Shown in pieces: positions 63,201 through 64,000 of a stretch of 64,000 nucleotides of DNA (within the stretch, counting starts at the first letter, position 1; every line of letters starts with the position of its first letter). The DNA comes from Diplonema japonicum (Eukaryota; Euglenozoa; Diplonemea; Diplonemida; Diplonemidae): positions 62,001 to 126,000 of the forward strand of contig OZ025663.1 of the NCBI GenBank assembly GCA_964019335.1. The letters are read 5' to 3'. The notes beneath the pieces were generated by a model. It was given only the letters and a program-made list of their open reading frames with translations, did no database searches and was not told the DNA's origin. A program made the position numbers and the translations under genes.

Positions 63201-63259
63201 CCTGCAAAAAGACAACCATCCCACGTAGATCTCCAATGCCTAGGTTACCACCTAGGTAG
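57248..63259 (+). CDS. Giant coiled-coil scaffold with LC8-like motifs
   Basis: A 2003-residue protein in one uninterrupted exon. Coiled coil dominates about residues 150-800 and recurs near 1135-1200 and 1575-1610. The middle (about 1040-1130) is basic, with RRRSSTQ- and RRRSSAQ-type segments. Region 1250-1640 is disordered and carries TETQTSTS (1381-1387), YMQTDTPS (1392-1399), FGVMTDV and AVQTEE (1635-1640), which resemble dynein light chain LC8 binding motifs. A more ordered C-terminal part (about 1660-1930) includes FKYVIDYLLQQAAKLAENQM. It is probably a cytoskeletal or basal-body/flagellar scaffold; no family recognised. ATG 57248 is two bases after the acceptor. Confidence 0.88.
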   Translation: MPNGRGLGLGLSTCSAVSSKQFQERDVKEAEKWASRQDRIKALVAGQVPLNMVERLKRKARTDGAHYEAILKGNTDTSKALSVARSLIYKTKKDHAEESETTALEKETDRFTKLRGRIACLPPLADTEDPVVQALYTTLQGASPKGVSVQTLAKSAMLRNTVRHYEDEDIKSLPFHKRQEMYICLQQNRDLGDPGRILESKANVSNLLNCRDEGEERIIVESELQEWAASLEVPFEGMGRKLSACFEAAKRTEDESFKLQTMHQEFERTKVDMMQAAQQLVSTEIGLSREIKVLSSCQKFFSIHMNRNSVGCNTVLSISPENGSAKPDNEETDSWEAIGVDSKQTRLLSGHEAGAAAVGDTDLLNELLNKRREDLVRVMQEKDCLTSKHRQVNNFLKADAQLAQYEALHARTQLLNIVSGLGFTELWEADAANMDAPTVTDTEAFLQKLKETVEGANREERHLVRQLREEVKELTVEREEHIYESKLLEMKVKQLEFDKSSEAAENLSEIETLRQVVNDRDASLKKMDYKVKMQTDTLLDSKEIENQQAAEIAALKDDMLTLRAAHSNCVTLQQHQTDLEKMKEDSKKESVSDQLRQNTLVAQMKILKKEVEEAPLRLQAMEENHASELEAMQEQVQNMQAVLMITTSMWVRKLDEENKLLTAVREVLRDSNVQELRCDLWGLVDSRLCTLKSNIQSSEQDLAGVTKEVRTLLGTTCKQIEKELQKGLGVHEDDDSTVIKQTVATLEADIIGLKAEKNELLQAQTERQNQLQELRNDKEWGKRLVMEIQAAVTKAVQTGEALPNITNIHNYPGCWRAEIQSTNNVLSEIREHVLRTQDEVAEAAAFTEKILSVAENMNPNNEGHHPIVAVLPVISSYGSALRSSCMTLVRASLDRFRSMLTPEDKNIVDTALKQERDLTAKTMRLTFKRIVNRCSETVLLKRFRYTLERCSSGEANGVRQAYSQTLNKRLVQVSCDVAEASKVHAQRLQNFNELHNLFTKYDLRQKTLDTAVLDAKTKQAVQDARRRSSAQKTMDRRRSSTQPQNKPELALVIESEPVQLVRPRSSKPTLEIPKEPKREHADSALPDSENNEEPKEKEAKSKALDGIVPLSRTRGASCYMNAPSPANRARGNTQMKRFDDHAATVNNRKEKEIGELKSKLKEAASETKQALELNTKQERKIEKLERTIKELEDDFRRDRERGRPHFAHTHYDSEPQLRKKSRRRKSITGEALEEDWHDVAEVQESLMPASEDVGVQVMLTTETLGCDAQASQSSLQATVSVQQSPGVSSLASPASFTPLNLSSATPPPLLNFSFANATEGPHTEQVVMGMGTSLLHSATRCFAEQETQCQPVTTDMGTVPGVTVLPFPSLLPAPLEVVTTETQTSTSAVHTYMQTDTPSVVSRAGSAFLYPMADFGVMTDVVEPGELLALDSDQSVQVSERSSEGGACFDCQESLASSVFCTETGVRHRKEKARPELHIKKMDSCVLEAHKEASFAVKPLGGWQAESKGSEDGDKYPKPLHRFKNPERQVGIHEGEVLPNWPDAARKSSNVPTQVPARKGSQSKHKLHPAEMQRLQHEVERLKEELEDAMLLIEAAESSNLQLKERLYRQNKNTELVPYDGSVVGAVSVPHLSIAVQTEEVEKRRSGSASSVSSVQQEQRRATIDLQALQMHDPTRFLFQLKQQSRYLFDKMKTYLDSVVSDVPPVPKSLTPAPLSRPSSCARTPTFLNLPSPEDGVSYTERGGVKLSENLMRALQPYEKEFQASRPVECAKMAAQWKQQCIAQAKREKDERRSVCSRPPSAHPFSRPGSAMRVLEPLVPSVVQLPLPGADEPADIFKYVIDYLLQQAAKLAENQMTLQVTNGFNGVSLDSLQHVTSMPYEKVEALSDLHVKNLTPRLSPRPEKAPLVPLPLKRIKEVPVVRKTSPPCSLEEMIMDNAGFRPSNLELSVARGVRHHTTEKDDAQLGPLERRKQEQRVLTHTASASCKKTTIPRRSPMPRLPPR

Positions 63260-63404
63260 CCCCCCGCTTTCATATCAAACACATCTGCAACATTCATTTG
63301 CATTACACTGACGACGCCATGGCCAATGTCTTCGGCTGGTGGCTGCCACCAGAAAGCTATTCAACTGTATATTTTAGCACATCATACATACACACAGGCA
63401 CACG
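63260..63404. other. Short spacer with acceptor
   Basis: A 36-codon ATG frame (63319-63429) lies upstream of and overlaps the next start out of frame; it is a possible uORF. The acceptor CATACACACAG ends at 63397, downstream of that ATG, so trans-splicing there would remove it. Confidence 0.5.
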
Positions 63405-64000
63405 ATGGCATCAGCATACTGGGGACTAATTGGGAGGAGTGGGTTAAATATCGTGACGGGAAATGAGGCGACAGGTGTGACGCAGGAAGAGTTGGACACA
63501 CACATTAGGCAAAAGCTGGTGGTGCCAAGGGGCAGTGTGGTGTCGATCAGGGGGATGAATGGGAATGCAGTTGAAGGGGACATCGAGCCGAATAGCCATG
63601 TGATGGTGCAGGTGCTGTCGGAGGAGTTGAAGCACAGCATGGACGAGCTGATGGAAGTGGACAGGGTGTTCAAGAAGGAGAAGAGGGAAGTCCCTGAGGA
63701 GCTTCCTGTCGAGCAGGGGAAAGCTCCCATCCAGCTGCTGCAAAGACTTGTCAGCGAACAGACAGCTTCCCTCCCGCCTACCACGATGCCGCTCCCAGGC
63801 CATCTCGCTAAGCCCCCAGGTCTTTCAAAGGACGCGCCTTCCCCTTCCACCTCTGCGCCGCCCAACCTCTATTGTCCTCTCACTAAGGTTCTCCTCACCG
63901 ACGCCGTCCTTCTCGCCTGCTGTGGGAATACTATATCCCAATCGGGTGTCACCGCAGGCCTGCCTTGCCCCATGTGCCAGGGCCCCCCTCCGACCTGCGC
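63405..64000 (+). CDS. RBBP6/Mpe1-like protein, partial (cut by window edge)
   Basis: The frame is open from ATG 63405 to the last base (198 codons). Residues 1-75 (ending PNSHVMVQVLSEE) could be a DWNN-type ubiquitin-like fold, as at the start of RBBP6 and Mpe1. A linker of about 80 residues follows, then YCPLTKVLLTDAVLLACCGN and LPCPMC, matching the RBBP6 RING/U-box (CPICKDLFTDAVVIPCCGN-type). RBBP6/Mpe1 belongs to the mRNA cleavage and polyadenylation machinery. Two zinc ligands are missing (T for C in CPLT, and the central pair), so the domain is U-box-like. The zinc knuckle expected between the two domains is not seen. The 3' end is outside the window. Confidence 0.7.
   Translation, partial: MASAYWGLIGRSGLNIVTGNEATGVTQEELDTHIRQKLVVPRGSVVSIRGMNGNAVEGDIEPNSHVMVQVLSEELKHSMDELMEVDRVFKKEKREVPEELPVEQGKAPIQLLQRLVSEQTASLPPTTMPLPGHLAKPPGLSKDAPSPSTSAPPNLYCPLTKVLLTDAVLLACCGNTISQSGVTAGLPCPMCQGPPPTC

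Noticed and set aside
63319-63429. Small ORF of 36 codons before the RBBP6-like gene, with a possible 31-nt intron
   Set aside because: Splicing it gives only 38 codons and does not join the next gene's frame; probably leader or spacer.

Overview
This is nuclear DNA of a eukaryote, most likely a euglenozoan and within that group most likely a diplonemid. The evidence is as follows. All 27 recognised genes (about 6.4 kb to the right edge) lie on the + strand, packed head to tail. Nearly every start codon has an NAG or ACAG acceptor a few to about 100 bases upstream, as expected for a polycistronic unit matured by spliced-leader trans-splicing. Pyruvate phosphate dikinase ends in SKL, a PTS1 signal that fits glycosomes. 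A 13-base match to the 3' end of the diplonemid spliced leader (as I remember it) sits at 28-40. Conventional GT-AG cis-introns are common but tiny (16 found, 32-75 nt), unlike kinetoplastids, which have almost none, and unlike the long unconventional introns of euglenids. The species call is inference.

Layout: 1-6.3 kb is a transposon and repeat island. It holds an hAT-type transposase remnant (- strand), a broken piggyBac element with both terminal repeats and TTAA flanks, a 498-bp near-perfect palindrome, and a divergent inverted repeat (about 570-708 and 5616-5752) that frames the island. The gene array starts at 6465: HECT E3 ligase, CCDC25-like NFACT-R protein, dysferlin-domain protein and a small hypothetical. 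A 6.6-kb homopolymer-rich desert follows (13.6-20.2 kb). Then come two unknown proteins, glycosomal PPDK, a coiled-coil protein, nicastrin, Rab7-like GTPase, RasGEF, enoyl-CoA hydratase-like protein, kinesin, a type I membrane RING protein, two tiny proteins, a PPR protein, NOT3/5, an unknown, ESF2/ABT1, a PH-domain protein, a Q-rich zinc-finger protein and a protein with a duplicated CxxC-PAHGL motif. After a second repeat-rich gap come an EGLN-like 2-oxoglutarate oxygenase (bracketed by direct repeats), a YIPF5-like protein, a 2003-residue coiled-coil scaffold and the start of an RBBP6/Mpe1-like protein cut by the window edge.

The genes do not form a pathway, as is usual for euglenozoan arrays, where neighbours share a transcript rather than a job. 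Themes that recur are ubiquitin ligases (HECT, membrane RING, RBBP6-like), endomembrane traffic (Rab7, YIPF, nicastrin, dysferlin domain), cytoskeleton (kinesin, coiled-coil proteins) and RNA work (NOT, ESF2, PPR, RBBP6-like). Spacers are dominated by A, T, C and G homopolymers that never enter coding exons but do occur inside introns.
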